64,000 bases of DNA. Origin: Episyrphus balteatus (taxonomy: Eukaryota > Arthropoda > Insecta > Diptera > Syrphidae). The stretch covers positions 53,166,552 through 53,230,551 of the forward strand of contig NC_079137.1 in the NCBI RefSeq assembly GCF_945859705.1. The letters run 5' to 3'. The notes beneath the pieces were generated by a model that worked only from the letters and a program-made list of their open reading frames with translations, did not search any database and was not told the DNA's origin. Positions 9,732 through 24,000 of the stretch are shown piece after piece (positions within the stretch are counted from its first letter, which is position 1; every line of letters begins with the position of its first letter). The translations under genes were made by a program, and so were the position numbers.

Positions 9732-12018
9732 ATTTTATTTTGAATAGGTATTACAATAGACAGTCTCTGGAATGTATTCTTCTTTGAGAATCTAATTTTA
9801 CAATTTAAGCAAAATTACTACTAACTACAATTTATATATCATAATTTAAGCTTTATCTGTTGTTTGTCCAAATAGAATAAATATATAAAATAAACATTAT
9901 ATACCGTACATTTTATGTAATTTGTATTTGAACTTTAAGATGGTTGGTTGGCGGTGTTTGTAACAAGTTTTTTTGACGATTGCACAAGCTAGTTTTGAGA
10001 TGGTTTACACAGTCACATGGGAAAACTACTTTATATTATGATAGGTCTCTGAAACTGCCTCAGCTCCCGGAAAAAAAAAATAGAAATACAATTTATAAGA
10101 ATAATCTTTTTTAAGCGGTGAAACACCGCCGCGTGAGTTTTGGCAGAAAATTGCACGCTGCGTGTTTTGATCGTCTGAGCTGGTGTTTCGGCCAAACAAG
10201 AGTTTTGATCGTAATTCGGAACTCCAAAATTTTTGCAGCAGTGCTTTGGCGGTGACGAAGTTCATTTTTACTCGGTATTGTAAGTTATTTTGTGTTTTGA
10301 ACGTGTACCTACCTCCCATAATGTTTTTTTTTGAGTAAATGCGATTTCCTCTAAAATGGCTCTAACGTTTTTGATTAAATATAGTATGCCTAATGTTGTA
10401 CCTTAGTGATTCTACTAAAAATACACTTTTAGTGTTTCTCAAAAAATGCGGATAGTGGAAATATGAAATTCTATCACCACGTTTTTAAGATATTTCAGTT
10501 CAAATGAAAAATTGCCGTTTTTAACAGTTTTTGAGGTTTTATCCTTTTCTAAAATATGTAATTAAATTAAACTAAATAGCAAAAAGTTGCTGGGTCAGAA
10601 ATGTATTAATACAATTTACAAGTCCGGAAAATATGGTATTTTTTCTTGCTTAAAACATATTAAAATAAAATAAATAACCACTCTGTAAGACATAACCTCA
10701 AAAAATGTTAAAATTGCATTTTTGATTTTCTAACAGGAATATCTCAAAAAGGTAGTTTGAGCTCAGCACACCAAAAACCTTTAGAAAAGTAAAATTTGGT
10801 CTCTGTTACAAAAAACTTTCTGACCAGTGTTATAAAAACTTCTTATATGCAGGCAGATGCATTGCTTTGTTGATAACATTGGTCAACAAGAACCAAAATA
10901 TACTTTTCTATAAGTTTTTGATGTGCTGAACTCGTATCTGAAGTCAGAAAATGTATTGGCCTCCCTTATTGAAATATTACCGTTAGAAAATGCCAAAAAA
11001 CGTCATTTTGGCTGTTTTCGAGGTTATGTTTTTATTTGGGGTAGTTCATTATGAATAAATTTGTAACGGTGCTTTTAAGAACTGGTTTTCCAAAAAATAT
11101 TTAAATCTTTCCGATATCTCTTTTACTGCCCGAGATATTTAAAATTTAAGTAGCGGAATCCGCAATCAGAAAAATTCTTTTAGTCTTGAAATATTACCGT
11201 TATAAAAAAACGATAATATTTCAAGAACAAATGCTAATAGAATTTTTATAATAAAGGATTCGAGTTGAGCAACCCAAAAACCCCTAGGAAAGAATATTTT
11301 GGTTCTTGTGGCAAAAATTCTATGACCAGTGACTTAAACTTTAGATTAAGTTTAGTTTCTCTTTTGCTTATTAACTGAAACTTTGGATATCTCGAGCAAT
11401 AAAAGAGATATCGGGAAAATTTAAAGAGTTTTTGAAAGAAGAATATCTGTTTTTTTAATGATCGTTATAAATTTGTTTAGAACGAATTACCCCATATAAA
11501 AGCAGAACCTAGAAAACAGCCAAAAATACGTTTTTTTAGCACTATATAATGGTAATATTTTAAAAACAGAGGCCAATCAAATTTGTCTGACTTCAGATTC
11601 GAGTTCGGCACATCAAAAAACTCTAGAAAAGTATTTATTGGTTCCTGTATCTTTTGGCAAAAAAAAGTTAAATTTTGTTGACCAGTGTAATCATTATAAT
11701 CAAAAGATTACGTGATTTATTAAAAAAATAAACAAGTTATAGGTATTTGAATTTCTTGAGAAAAAAAAAACAAAAATTTTTTTAATTTACCCAAATGCAC
11801 CATATCCAGACAACATTTCATGTTGTTGTGGAATGAAGTGGTACCAACAACACCATTTATTCAGCTTTTATGTATATAAATAAATTAAAATTTTCTCTTA
11901 AATTACATTATAATTTGTCTTACAAAATATTTTACAGTCTTAAATAAAAATTAAAAAAAAATACAAAATATTTTTATTATTATTTTGTTTTAAAAGCCAC
12001 TATTTTGTCTATTCATTG
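9732..12018. other. Cut8 to cysteine-rich-gene interval with a diverged inverted repeat
   Basis: Downstream of the Cut8 polyA signal, 10440-11700 is an old dispersed repeat. 10860-11060 (CTGAAGTCAGAAAATG, TTACCGTTAGAAAATG) recurs inverted at 11460-11690, and also matches 8420-8580 and 8740-9000. No open frame. 10026-10319 is composition-driven. 11973-11978 is the minus-strand polyA signal. Confidence 0.5.
9876..9881 (+). terminator. Polyadenylation signal of Cut8
   Basis: AATAAA 145 bp after the stop codon; a second AATAAA-like motif follows within 15 bp. Confidence 0.6.
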
Positions 12019-15000
12019 TTAATGAAAATGGTTTAAAAGCACATGTGTTGCAAATGCCAAAGCAACGATAATTGCTGGAGGATATGCTGCATTCATCGTC
12101 CCAGCTGAGATATGTTTCCCTGTAGTAAAAAAAAAAAAAACAATAAATAAATATGTATATGATTGTAAAAGGTTATTAATTTAACGTAAAATTAAAATCA
12201 CGCAAATAAAGGAGATTTTTTTTTTAATTATTCATATCATTTGAAAAGTTATTGAGTGCTCAACAAAGATCAATCGTTTTTTCAATAGCTGCTTTGGAAA
12301 CGAAATGGTACTGCTTTGAACTACTTTTGATATACATATTGAACTACTTTGATATATTGAAAAAGTAGTTCAAAGCAGCTTTAAGTACTAAGCAGCAGAT
12401 AATGTTTATCCCAAAGGATTGCAGTTATTAACGAAAGACATCAAATTTGTATTAATTCTTCAAAAGAATAAAAAAAAGTACGCATACACCACAGTGACCG
12501 TTTATATTTAAAATAATTTAAATAGTATTATTGGTGACCAAATGTTGAACTTTGTTGAAAATGCACTTAGTTTTTTATTGATGTACAAACATACATAATT
12601 GGTCATTACAAGTTGTAAATTGTTTATTATTTTCTACTGAATTTTAAAGTGTTCTTGAACCATATTTAATGGAGCATGAAATCTTTTTAAAATTAAATAA
12701 ACTTACATCGTTTTGCCAAAGCTGGAGCACAGCAACATTCCTTTACTTCCTCATAGAAAAAACATGATCCAACCGATGCTTGGTACTGCTTTTCACCAAC
12801 ATAACATATGTGTGGAATGAATGGCAATCCCTCTGAAATTATATAATTATGCAGATATTTAAAATAAAATAAAAATTTATAAATTTAAAAAGAAAATCTT
12901 TCTTATTGAAAGAAGTGGACGATCATTTTAAATATCTCCTTGAAAAAAAGGTAGAAAAAACAATACAAAAACGTAAATATTTTTTATGCATTTTGGAATG
13001 TATCATGTAACTGGGATGAAATCACATGAAAACAAAATACAACTTCCTTTAATATTTAATATACATTACAAAACTGTTTTATACACCTCTATATTTTATA
13101 AATTCTTCATTAAAATTCATACGATTGATTTGGAATTTATTGAAAATTCAAATTGTAAATGTGTCGTTTTATTCGTTATTCTTAACGCAATTTGATATCG
13201 CTAAATATAGTCTCATTGCTGCAACAGATCACTTCATTATAATAAAACTTATAGATATAGTAGGTAGATATACGAAAACCTATAGGAATCGTACTACTAC
13301 AGCTTATTGTTGCGATGATTAATTTTTTTGATATTTTTTTATACGGAACGTGCTGGGAATATTATATTCCAACTTGGCAATGATCGTCAAAGTGCTTTCA
13401 TTATTGAAAAGAATTATTTTTATTATTAAAAAAAAAAAAAAAAAAAAACAAACCTAACGTCCATTTGATATGTGCGGAAATTATAATTAACATAATTAAT
13501 AAATAATATCGATACCTTCTTATTGTATATAGAATTATATGAAGTGCTGAAGTGTTGGAACAATGTTTTTATTTTCACTGTATTAGATCAAAAGAAATCA
13601 ATGAATCTACTGGGTGGCACCTAATTAATTTATTGGTGAAATGCTTCGCAATTGTTAAGGACAAAAATCATGGAGGTAGAAAATTTGAGTTCCATATGCA
13701 TTTTTTAAAGCAAAACAGTGAATTAAAGGTTAAAGGACTTAAATAAAATAAATAACAATTATGGTCGTTTTCGGGAACGCTTTAGGATTCTAAAAAGAAA
13801 ACTACCTTTTTGCGACATAGTTCTACCTGTTATTGGTATTTTCAATACATTGTAAAATTACAATTTTTATCAAAAAAAAAAAAAAAAAAAAAAAACTAAT
13901 GGCCTAGGTACTTACACATTTCAGACATTCCAAAAAAGGATATTTTTATAGAAATTGCTTAATTGTTCCAATTAAAAAAATTGGCTCTTAGTTGTGTTAT
14001 TTTGTGAATGTAAAATTTGGTTTAGTTTCAGCATACAACATTTTGAAAAAAAAAAGAAAATTGTTTTTGTTCACAAAAAAAAATAATTTTAATTAAAAAC
14101 AAAACAACAGGGGCAATTTTTGACATGTAGCAGTTAATGTTTTTTTTAATTGTTATAGCCTGTTTTCACTACAGCCCAAATGAGGTAATTTAGCAAATTT
14201 CCAAAAAAGTGTTTTCACTACAAATTATCTCATTTGGACTGACAAGTGTCAACACTGAAGTATGAGTTTTGTTGACAGGCCTGTCATTCATAGGAAAAAA
14301 AAAATATTAAAATAAAACGGAAATCAAAATGCCAGCAAAAAATGGTAAGTTAAATAATGATCTATTAAAAATAATTGCAATACAAACAAATTGTTTTTCA
14401 GAATAAAAACTAATACGACTCCTTGGAAGTAAAATAAAAAAAGAAAACTAAAAAAAAGACTCCAGCCCAAAAACCACCACCGAAGAAACTAATCGTAGTC
14501 AGTGGGACACACATTATCGCTATTCCTGAAGTTAAAACTCGCATCAGGTAATGAAGACGAAGCTACATATAATCTATTATGCCATGCTCACCAACCAGAC
14601 GACAGTACAAACAGAAGTGGGTAATGCTGTATTCGAACATTCACTGACCCAACTCAAGGATAATCTACAAACAATCACAAAGAAGCGAAAGAATCACAAG
14701 AAAAGCATACAGCAGATCTAGGTATATCACTTTTATGAGGCGACGTTCGACGACGGCGATGACCAAGGGAAGAACGCAGCAGCAAGACATGTCCTCAAAA
14801 TAATCTTTTTAAAATAATCGAGGCCCAACGAAATGTAGTATAATTTTTGACAAAATAAAATTGAAACTAATAAAAAATTAATTAAAAGAAGAGATTTTAT
14901 TTTATTTTTACACGATTCTTGGTGTAGTCAGTATCCAAACAGAGCAATGGTTTCTCCTGGTTTCATATGTTGATCTAACACGCATAGAAAACCCTTGAAC

Positions 15001-18000
15001 TGCTTGGAGCTTCGTTGATTTGTACATTGTTTTGCACGCCAAGTGCTTCAATGCTTTTGAAATAATATACTCGGTACATATGACAAATGGGAATGAATCT
15101 TCATCACTTTCAGTGGTTTGTCGTGGCGCAGTACTTGCAGCAGAGGACTGTTGTCGGCAAACAATTTTTTCAGTTTTTCGTAATGAAATATTTCTGTTTT
15201 AATTTCGCGAAAAACAAATATACACGTTTTACATCCTTGGGATGATATTGGATAGTCTCGACTCCTAGTTAATTGCTCGGTCACGTCCAGCTTTTTTAAC
15301 AAAGATCTATTTAAAAAAAAAAAACAAAGTCAATTCTATTCAATCATCAAATTTCTATTATTCAAAAACTTACCTCTAACATTTAATTGCTTCATAGAAT
15401 GAAATAGAGGTAGAAACTAATGATGGAAATCAAAGTATTATGCTTTATAATATTTTTTTATTTATTTATTATTTACCGACGCGAAATACACAAATTTAAA
15501 TTTAATTTTACCGCTATGATTTTTTTTTTTAGATTGACGTTTCGTAAAATGCCACAATTGTGGCCTATTCACAATGAAGTTTTATGTGCGTTCAGGCGAT
15601 TTGACTTAATTTCCTAGCTAATTTCGTTGAAATGAGATGATAATTATCTCATTTCAAATTTGAAATTTGTATGGGAAATTATCTCATTTCGAACCTCATT
15701 TGGCAAATTTGATCGAAATCATCTCATTTGCTCTAGTGAAAACAGGCTATTACTGTAAAACCAAGTTTTGACTAATTGTTATTTATTTTTTACTTGTTTT
15801 ATACATATTAACAAAATGAATGAATTTAAAGAAAATGCTAAAACAAATAATTTACACTGTATAAATCAGAAGGGACGTATACGGCAAAAACTATTTTACA
15901 AACAACGAAATGCACAACATACTAAATGGCGAAGGATGGAACGACCTTTATAAATAAATCACTCGGGCCTTACGTTATAGAAGAAGAATTATTGATGAAT
16001 TATTTTAGAATACGCTTTATTACATGAGTTATTGAATTGAATAATATTTATATTTTTTTTTGCGTAGGACATCCTAAAGTCGAGATAATATACACAAATA
16101 AAGTCATATTTTGTAAATCCCTATTGTTCCGCTTCCATGATTTATACGCAATCGTATAAAAATGTAGATAAATGAATTGGGTTTATAAAAGCTCAATGAA
16201 ATAACTGAAAAGCACTATCTTTTAATGATTTTTTTTTTTCATTAATAATAATTAAAATTCTTGTGAATCTGCAACAAATAAAATATAAAGTTATCGACCG
16301 CATTTTTTTTAAATTATTAAAAAAGTAAATCCACAAAATTATTACCAAATTTTTTTGGTTTAAAAAACCAAATGAATTATCTTAAAAAGAAAAACCATTT
16401 TAATTTTATTAACTTTTCTATTATATGTTTATATTTTGTTGTTGTTGTATTTTCTTAACTAATTGACCATAAAAAACAAGAATACATAATCTTTATTAAT
16501 TTTCTAATTATAAATCTATTTTTATCTATGAGTATTATCATAAAGAAACGCTAATATGTGGTATTGTATGTATGTGGTATCTTTAAAAGAATAATTTAGA
16601 GCAGCTAATGTTTTGAGAAAAACCAAAAATCAAAGCAAAAATATATAAATAGTGTACAACAAATTGGAAACAAAAAAATCAGATTTTCATATATTATTAA
16701 TGACTCAGGAGAAGGGCCGCTGACAAAAAAGAAAAATTCATTTTCAACAAATTTATTTGCCACGTTGCAAAGTTAATTAATTAATACTTTTCTTTGTTCT
16801 TGAATTAATATAAAAAACGCTGGAAATATATTAATGAACGAATTATAATTTTTCAAATTCTTGTTGTTTAACTTGAAAATTTATCATTTTTCATACCTTT
16901 AAAATGTATGTACATATATAAGGATTTTCATTTTGAAATTCATAGATATTTACTTTAATTTTTAATTTGTTTGCTTTTCTGTTTTTAAGTTAAGATATTT
17001 CTCAAAATTAGACATGCATTTCAAAATATACTGAAGCTTTGAAGTTTAACATTAAACAAGTATAAAATTGCAAAATAAACAATTTATATAGACATCTGTG
17101 AATTTCATTCAATACCTTTTAATCATCAAGAAACACTCTGATATTTCCCATTGTTTGTTTTAACGTTCGTAGCTAATTAGTAATTACTACAGTCAAGGAG
17201 TATGAAAAAAGAGCCATTCGTGCTTGGCCAATGGGCAGTGGCGTATTGAGGGGGGGGGGGGGGTGCTCAGGGGGCTCAGGGGGCTCAAGCCCCCCCCCCC
17301 CCAAGCCTTCAAGATCATGTTTTTATTTAGCTGATTTCATCATAATGTACATGATTAACAGAAACTTGTTCGTAAATCTTAGAGACTTAGAGGCAGCACA
17401 GATGCTCGAGCCCCCTCCAAATTCTGAAATGGCTGTTTGGGTTTGTTTGAGTAAGAGCCTTAGCTGACGATGAGGATTGTGATAATTTTTTTTTTCGGAT
17501 TTCAGTCCAATTCCGAATTCTTTAGATATTTTTTTTAGCATTTTGACTTCCAATTACATCACAATTTTTGCAAAACTTCTTATGCAATCTCAAAACGCAG
17601 TATTTGATCAAATATTTACTTTTTTTTCTCAAAGATATTGGAAATAGAAATTTTTGATATCTCAAAATCTAAGTGGTCAACAGGTTTCTTTAAGAAAATT
17701 GCAGTATTGCGCTTCCGATTTGGATTAAAGAGCAACATATTACGAAAAAGCATATATATTTCGGATTAAACATCAAAAAGAATTTCATTTAAAATTAGTT
17801 TTTGTGACTTTCACGTTCTGCATTTCACTTTTTGCGTATTCACTTGCCGAAAGTGAAATAGGTGTTCCGCATTTTTTCACTCATTTAGATTTTCAATTCA
17901 ATTTAGAATTCAATTCACTATGTTTCTGTTCGTGAATTTGGGGGCCTTTTCCAATGAATTGCAGTAATTTCACTTTGACAGTTAGAAGCAATTTCGAAGT

Positions 18001-21000
18001 TTTCGAAACCGATCGAAATGAAGAATATTGATATTTCATTTCACGTGAAATTGAAAAGTGATTTGAATTCACTTTCGTTCGAATTGCGGAACATGGTCGT
18101 ATATAACGAAAATATTGATAAGCATAGCCCAAGAACTCTTGACGTGATATAAATTAATCTGTAAACAGTTTTGGATTCAGCACATGACAAAGTTCGAACG
18201 AAATAAAGAGTTTTTTTTTTACTCAACTCCTTGCTGTTTGTGTAAAATGTTTGGGACACAAGAACTTTGAAAAAACACTAGGTACTCTGAATGTGAAAGG
18301 AGGAGACAGTTGTACTAATCTGTCGAGAGCACTATAATGCAACTAGGTATACCACTTTCAGTACCGCAGCACAGCGTTTAACTCTCGATCAAAGATTAAT
18401 AAAAAAAAAATGAAAATTTTTACCCTCTAAAAAATTTTTGAAAAATTTTCCAGCCCCCTCCAAAATTTTTTCTGGATACGCCACTGCCAATGGGGTTTAT
18501 TTAAAAAGCTTAAAACCAGATTTGCCCCAAACTGACTACTTTTGTTAGCGAAGAAAACGCATTCTAGTTCTTTAAAAAAAAAACACTTTTTTCTTACTAA
18601 CTCGAAAAAAAGAAAAAAAAAAGCAAATACAACACAAAAAATTGTTGCAATACGACCAATAATGACCTTTAAAACAAGCAAAAATTTATTCACTTTCCAT
18701 TAAATTCAAAGACAGGGAATTTTGTAATTTCTATAAGATTTGAAAGATTTTTCTTTCATTTCATTTATTGAATTTATGAAGCTTTATTCTGCAACTAAAA
18801 CTTCTTGGTAAAACACTTCACGTCACACCCGCATCAGCGCTAAGTTATATATTTTTGAAAAGTTTTTATAGTTTCTTGTCTTATTGTGAACAGGATCTTA
18901 AGGATCAATATTAATATACATATGTACATTTGATCTCTTATTCGAAAATCAGGTGATTAAGTGTCACACCCGTAATGTAATATGGAGATTAAAATTAAAT
19001 CTAGAATACTTTTAATAAAGGATAATTTTGTTGCCAATGAAAACTGAATAAATAATTAAGAAAATAACAATAATAATTTTATTTTAAAACATTTTCTAAA
19101 CCAAAAAGGTTATTGTTTCGCATGAGCAAATTAAATTGCACTTTAAACCTGTAACGTTGTATACATTTTTAATTATCAAGCTTGTAACCAATACAAAATG
19201 TATGAATTGCACAATTAATAAGGCTTTTATCATTATAACATCTGTGACCCAATAAACTTAGAGATGTCCTTTTTGAGATTAAGAAAAACAATAGAAAATG
19301 ACAACAGATCTGAAATATGCGGCAGTGCAAGGTTTTACGTTTTTGCAAATTGTGTCGTTAGTTTAATAAAATTACATTGCGTTTTTTGCTTTGTTTTTAT
19401 AGATACTTATAGGTACCTATAGAGAGAATTTTCTTATGGGAATTCAAGCATAATAATATAATTTACCTAACTCTTCGCTGCGTGTCTGTCACCTATTAAA
19501 TTATATTTTTCATGCGCTAGGTACGAGTATAAGGTATATACACTAGGGTACACCTTTTGCTATTTATGAATATTTCTAGTTAATTAGATGGGTACGGTGA
19601 CACACTCACAATACTAAATACCTATGCAAATTGGTCACATATTAAGATTTTGAATACCTAAAGTTTTCGAATAAAGTCTGTGAATTAATAAGATATCGTA
19701 TTTATATGATTTAATTTCGTGGTTATAGGTGCTCTATGAGGGCAAAATATTCCTATACAAACAGAATTAGAATTTGAAATTTTAATAATAAAACTAAGTA
19801 TAATATGATTGTTTTGATGAAAGCAAAATAGGAAAAGTGGATGCCGCTATTCTATAATTTTTAAATATTTATGAATGGATAAGCTATAGCATATATTTTC
19901 ATTGAACTTGGCGCCAAGTAGATTTTGATTTATGATAAACAATTGAATAGAAAATAAATCTACCGCAAAAAAAAAATGATTGAATGAATGATGGGTGGTA
20001 TCGGTTGTCATGAAATAGTTTGTGTTATTTTATTTTATTACTTCCTTGTAGTGGAGTAACTAAAGATACAAAATTGGCAATATTAGGGAACCCGATCGAA
20101 CAGCTTAGATTTTGATGACCTTTTTTATCAAACGTCGGTAATTAAAAATACTTTAAAGTCTATAGATTAAAAATTGCCGGTGTTGCCGTTTTGATTTTTT
20201 AAATTTAATTGAAGATTTTCGTAGCAAAAACAAATTTTTTTCAAAATTTTTTCTTAAATTTCATAAATTAATTGATGCCAAAAGATTGTCTAGGAAATTC
20301 AAGGAAAAAAAATATATAGGAGTGAGGGACAACCTTCCATAGTTCAAGCGATAGATGCAATTTTCTTATTAATTGACTTCAAACACAAAAAAAAATATTT
20401 GAACCCAACGGCAACACCTACAATATTCAAATATACATTTTTTAAAAGCTAGAAGCTTAGTCATATATGTAAAATTAAAATTAAGTTAATTGAATGAACG
20501 GCTTTTGAAAGAATGGTAATTGAACTAATTGAAAAAAAATTATTGAAAAAATTTTAACATGTCGTTTTTTAAACTTATAGTCGTAATATAAAATGCATTT
20601 ATTTTCAAATTTTTTTGGCCGCATTTATTATGATTTCAAATTATAAGTGGAAATGTCAATATGTATTACGGTTTATGAAAAAAATTAAAAAGTATTTCAT
20701 TTTCGAAGAACTTTTTTTAATAAAAGTTTTGAAAAAAAATGTAACTTATTTTTTTTTAAAGTTCAACATCTAAACATAAAATTATTTTTTATTCATTTAA
20801 TAACCCTTACTGTTGAAAGTTAAATAGCAAAAATTTAAAGTTCCTATTTACCACAGTCTTTGAGAAAATGAATTATTTCAATGCAAAAATTCAGTTTTAA
20901 TTAAAAAAAAACCATTGAAATTGAAGTAATTTTTCATTTTTTTTTTTTTTCAAAAGTGTGATATATTTTACCTTTTTTGCTTCGAAATTCAACTGATAAT

Positions 21001-24000
21001 ATTTATGGCCAAAAATTTTTTTAAATAAATTCATATTTTATTAGAAAAAGTTTGGAAAAAAGTCATTTTAAATTTTTATAATAACATTTTTTGTTTTAAT
21101 TCTGAGTTTGAGGACCATTTTTTCAAAAAGTCTTGATTAAATTTAGTGGATTTAAATTTAAGAGATAAGAATGAGCTTCTGGCTTTTTAATAATGTATTT
21201 TAAAATATTGTAGGTGTTGCCGTTGTTTTCAAAATATTTTTTTTGTGTTTGATGTCAGAATGTTAGAAAATTGAATTTATCGCTTAAACGATGGAAGATT
21301 GTCCCTTACTGCCTTTTATATATTTTCCTTAAATTACCTAGAGAATCTTTTGCTATCATTTGTTTTATGAAATTTAAGCAAAAAAAATGGTTTTGTTAAA
21401 AAAAATTTAATTTTAAAAAACACAATATAGACTTTAAAGTATTTTTAATTACCTACGTTTGAAAAAAAAATCGAGCTGTTCGGCCGGGTTCCCTAATAAT
21501 TTGCTTTAGTTACTCTACTATTGACTACAGGCACGCTTTAAATATTATGTTTATGTTTAATATTAATATATATTTAATATTTCTGTGTTTCTCTATATAA
21601 CACTTTAAATGAGCTTTCGATAGTTACGGGTGTGACATGTTTACTCATGTTTTTTTTTTACATTTTACATTTTTTTCACACAATTGTTTCTTTTGTCACA
21701 CAATTGTTTCACAATTTAATTAAAATGTTTGTATTTTAAAATATCAAACATCATTCAAAATTGCTTGAATTCGCTTTCATCGCTCAATTTGAATTCATGT
21801 ATAGAAATTTGTATCGCTTTATTATCTTTATCGCTTGACTAAAAACCGCTTTCATAGAAATTATAGCCCTTAGGCTAGGAACACACATTCGACTTTGGTC
21901 GAGCGACGATTCAATCGCAAAAGCGGATCACGAAGATTTCAATGCTTGTGGGAGATAGTTTTCCAAATTAATCGATGCAATTTTTTGGAAGCATGTGCGA
22001 TCACGGACATTAAAATGCTTTTGTGATCCATTTTAGCGACTTAATAGTCGCTCAAACAAATACATCGATGTTTTACAATATATCTGAAAAATGCTGAAGA
22101 GTTGTGTTCGCTACCGGTCTAGGTTCAATATTCAAGTGTGAACGGAAAAAAATTTGTTTCGAATAAAATGAAAAATTACTAGACTAAGGGCGCCGGTTTG
22201 TTCACACTCAATTATCTTTCAATCAAGGATTTTTCTATGGAATAATCCTTGATTAAAAGAAAATCGACTTTGAACAATCTAACCCTAAACACCAAACATA
22301 CAGTGAGGAGCAAAAGTGGTCAAATGTTTTGCCTTTTTTGAGAAAGTTGTTTAAACTTAGTGTTCTTTACATGAATTAAATCGTTTTTATTTTATTATTT
22401 TTCTATATTATGCCAGCATTTGTTTTCCTGATTAAAATTTTAAAAAGTGTTTCATTGTCCAAAAATGGAGAGTATCATATTGGTATTTGAACTTGACCAA
22501 TTCTGCTCGTTTTGGAAAAAGGCTTTTGTTTCAATATATTGAGTGTACTAGAATTAATTTTTACCACTTTTAACCACTTTTAACAATGCCTCGAGATAGG
22601 ATCTATTAATCTGTGAAGAAATAATTTTAAAATTCGGTCGTATTTCAGCTTAATGGAAAGCTCAAAGCTCATCGCTTTTAGACTTGTGTTTTTTTACTGC
22701 GCTTACAATTTCTTCAAAAATTTCAACAGATTTTCAGCCAAAATGGGTCAGGGCCTTATGCTGACTACGCAACTGTCTGAAATTTCTGATTTCCGAAGCA
22801 ATATTTGACAATTTTAAAGGTTTTGGTGGGGTCTTCATCTAGTTGAAAAATTATATCAGACAACACGGAGTCTTCTTTTGCCAAAAAAAACTTGGTAAAT
22901 TGTTTCGTTTTATATCAGGATAGGTTCGCTTGTTCATTATTTTTTCAAAATTAACTAGCAATCCACAAGAAAACACCGGAAAATATTCTTGAGTCCATAA
23001 TAATTTATGTCCGTTCTATAAACTTGATAGTGCTGAAATGTTTTTTCCAGTTTTGGATAGTAACTAGATTTGCATTCTATTTCTTCTGTGTTCTCGTCAA
23101 TCCAATCTACTTTTCCCATTGGTTATTGATTCCTTTTTGTGGTTATAGTTAAAGTTTTAGTAAAAGTTTTAGTAAAAATTCATCTAACCTAACGATTTTT
23201 GACTTGAAAAAAGGTTTGGTGATGTTCTGTTTGAGTTTTTGGGGGGAGTTCCCGACCTTTGACAAAATTTGAAGATATGATGAATAGGAAAATCTATCTT
23301 GATATAAAACGGTACAAGTTAACAAGTTTTTTTTGGCAAAAGAAGACTCCGTGTTGTGTGATATCATTTTTCAACTACATGAAGACCCCACCAAAACCTT
23401 TTAAATTGTCAAATATTGCTTCGGAAATCAGAAATTTAAGACAGTTGCGTAGTCAGCATAAGGCCCTGACCCATTTTGGCTGAAAATCTGTTGAAATTTT
23501 TGAAGAAATTGTAAGCGCAGTAAAAAAAACACAAGTCTAAAAGCGATGAGCTTTGAGCTTTCCATTAAGCTGAAATACGACCGAATTTTAAAATTATTTC
23601 TTCACAGATTGATAGATCCTATCTCGAGGCATTGTTAAAAGTGGTTAAAAGTGGTAAAAATTAATTCTAGTACACTCAATAGGTATATTGAAACAAAAGC
23701 CTTTTTCCAAAACGAGCAGAATTGGTCAAGTCCAAATACCAATATGATACTCTCCATTTTTGGACAATGAAGCATTTTTTAAAATTTTAATCAGGAAAAT
23801 TAATGGTGGCATAATATAGAAAAATAATAAAATAAAAACGATTTAATTTATGTAAAGAACACTAAGTTTTAAACAACTTTTTCAAAAAAGGCAAAACATT
23901 TGACCACTTTTGCTCGTCACTGTAAATCGAACAAAAAGGAGTCTGATATGATCGGATTGGCAACCGTGAAACAGTGCTGTAACTCTAGCCTTAACACTTA

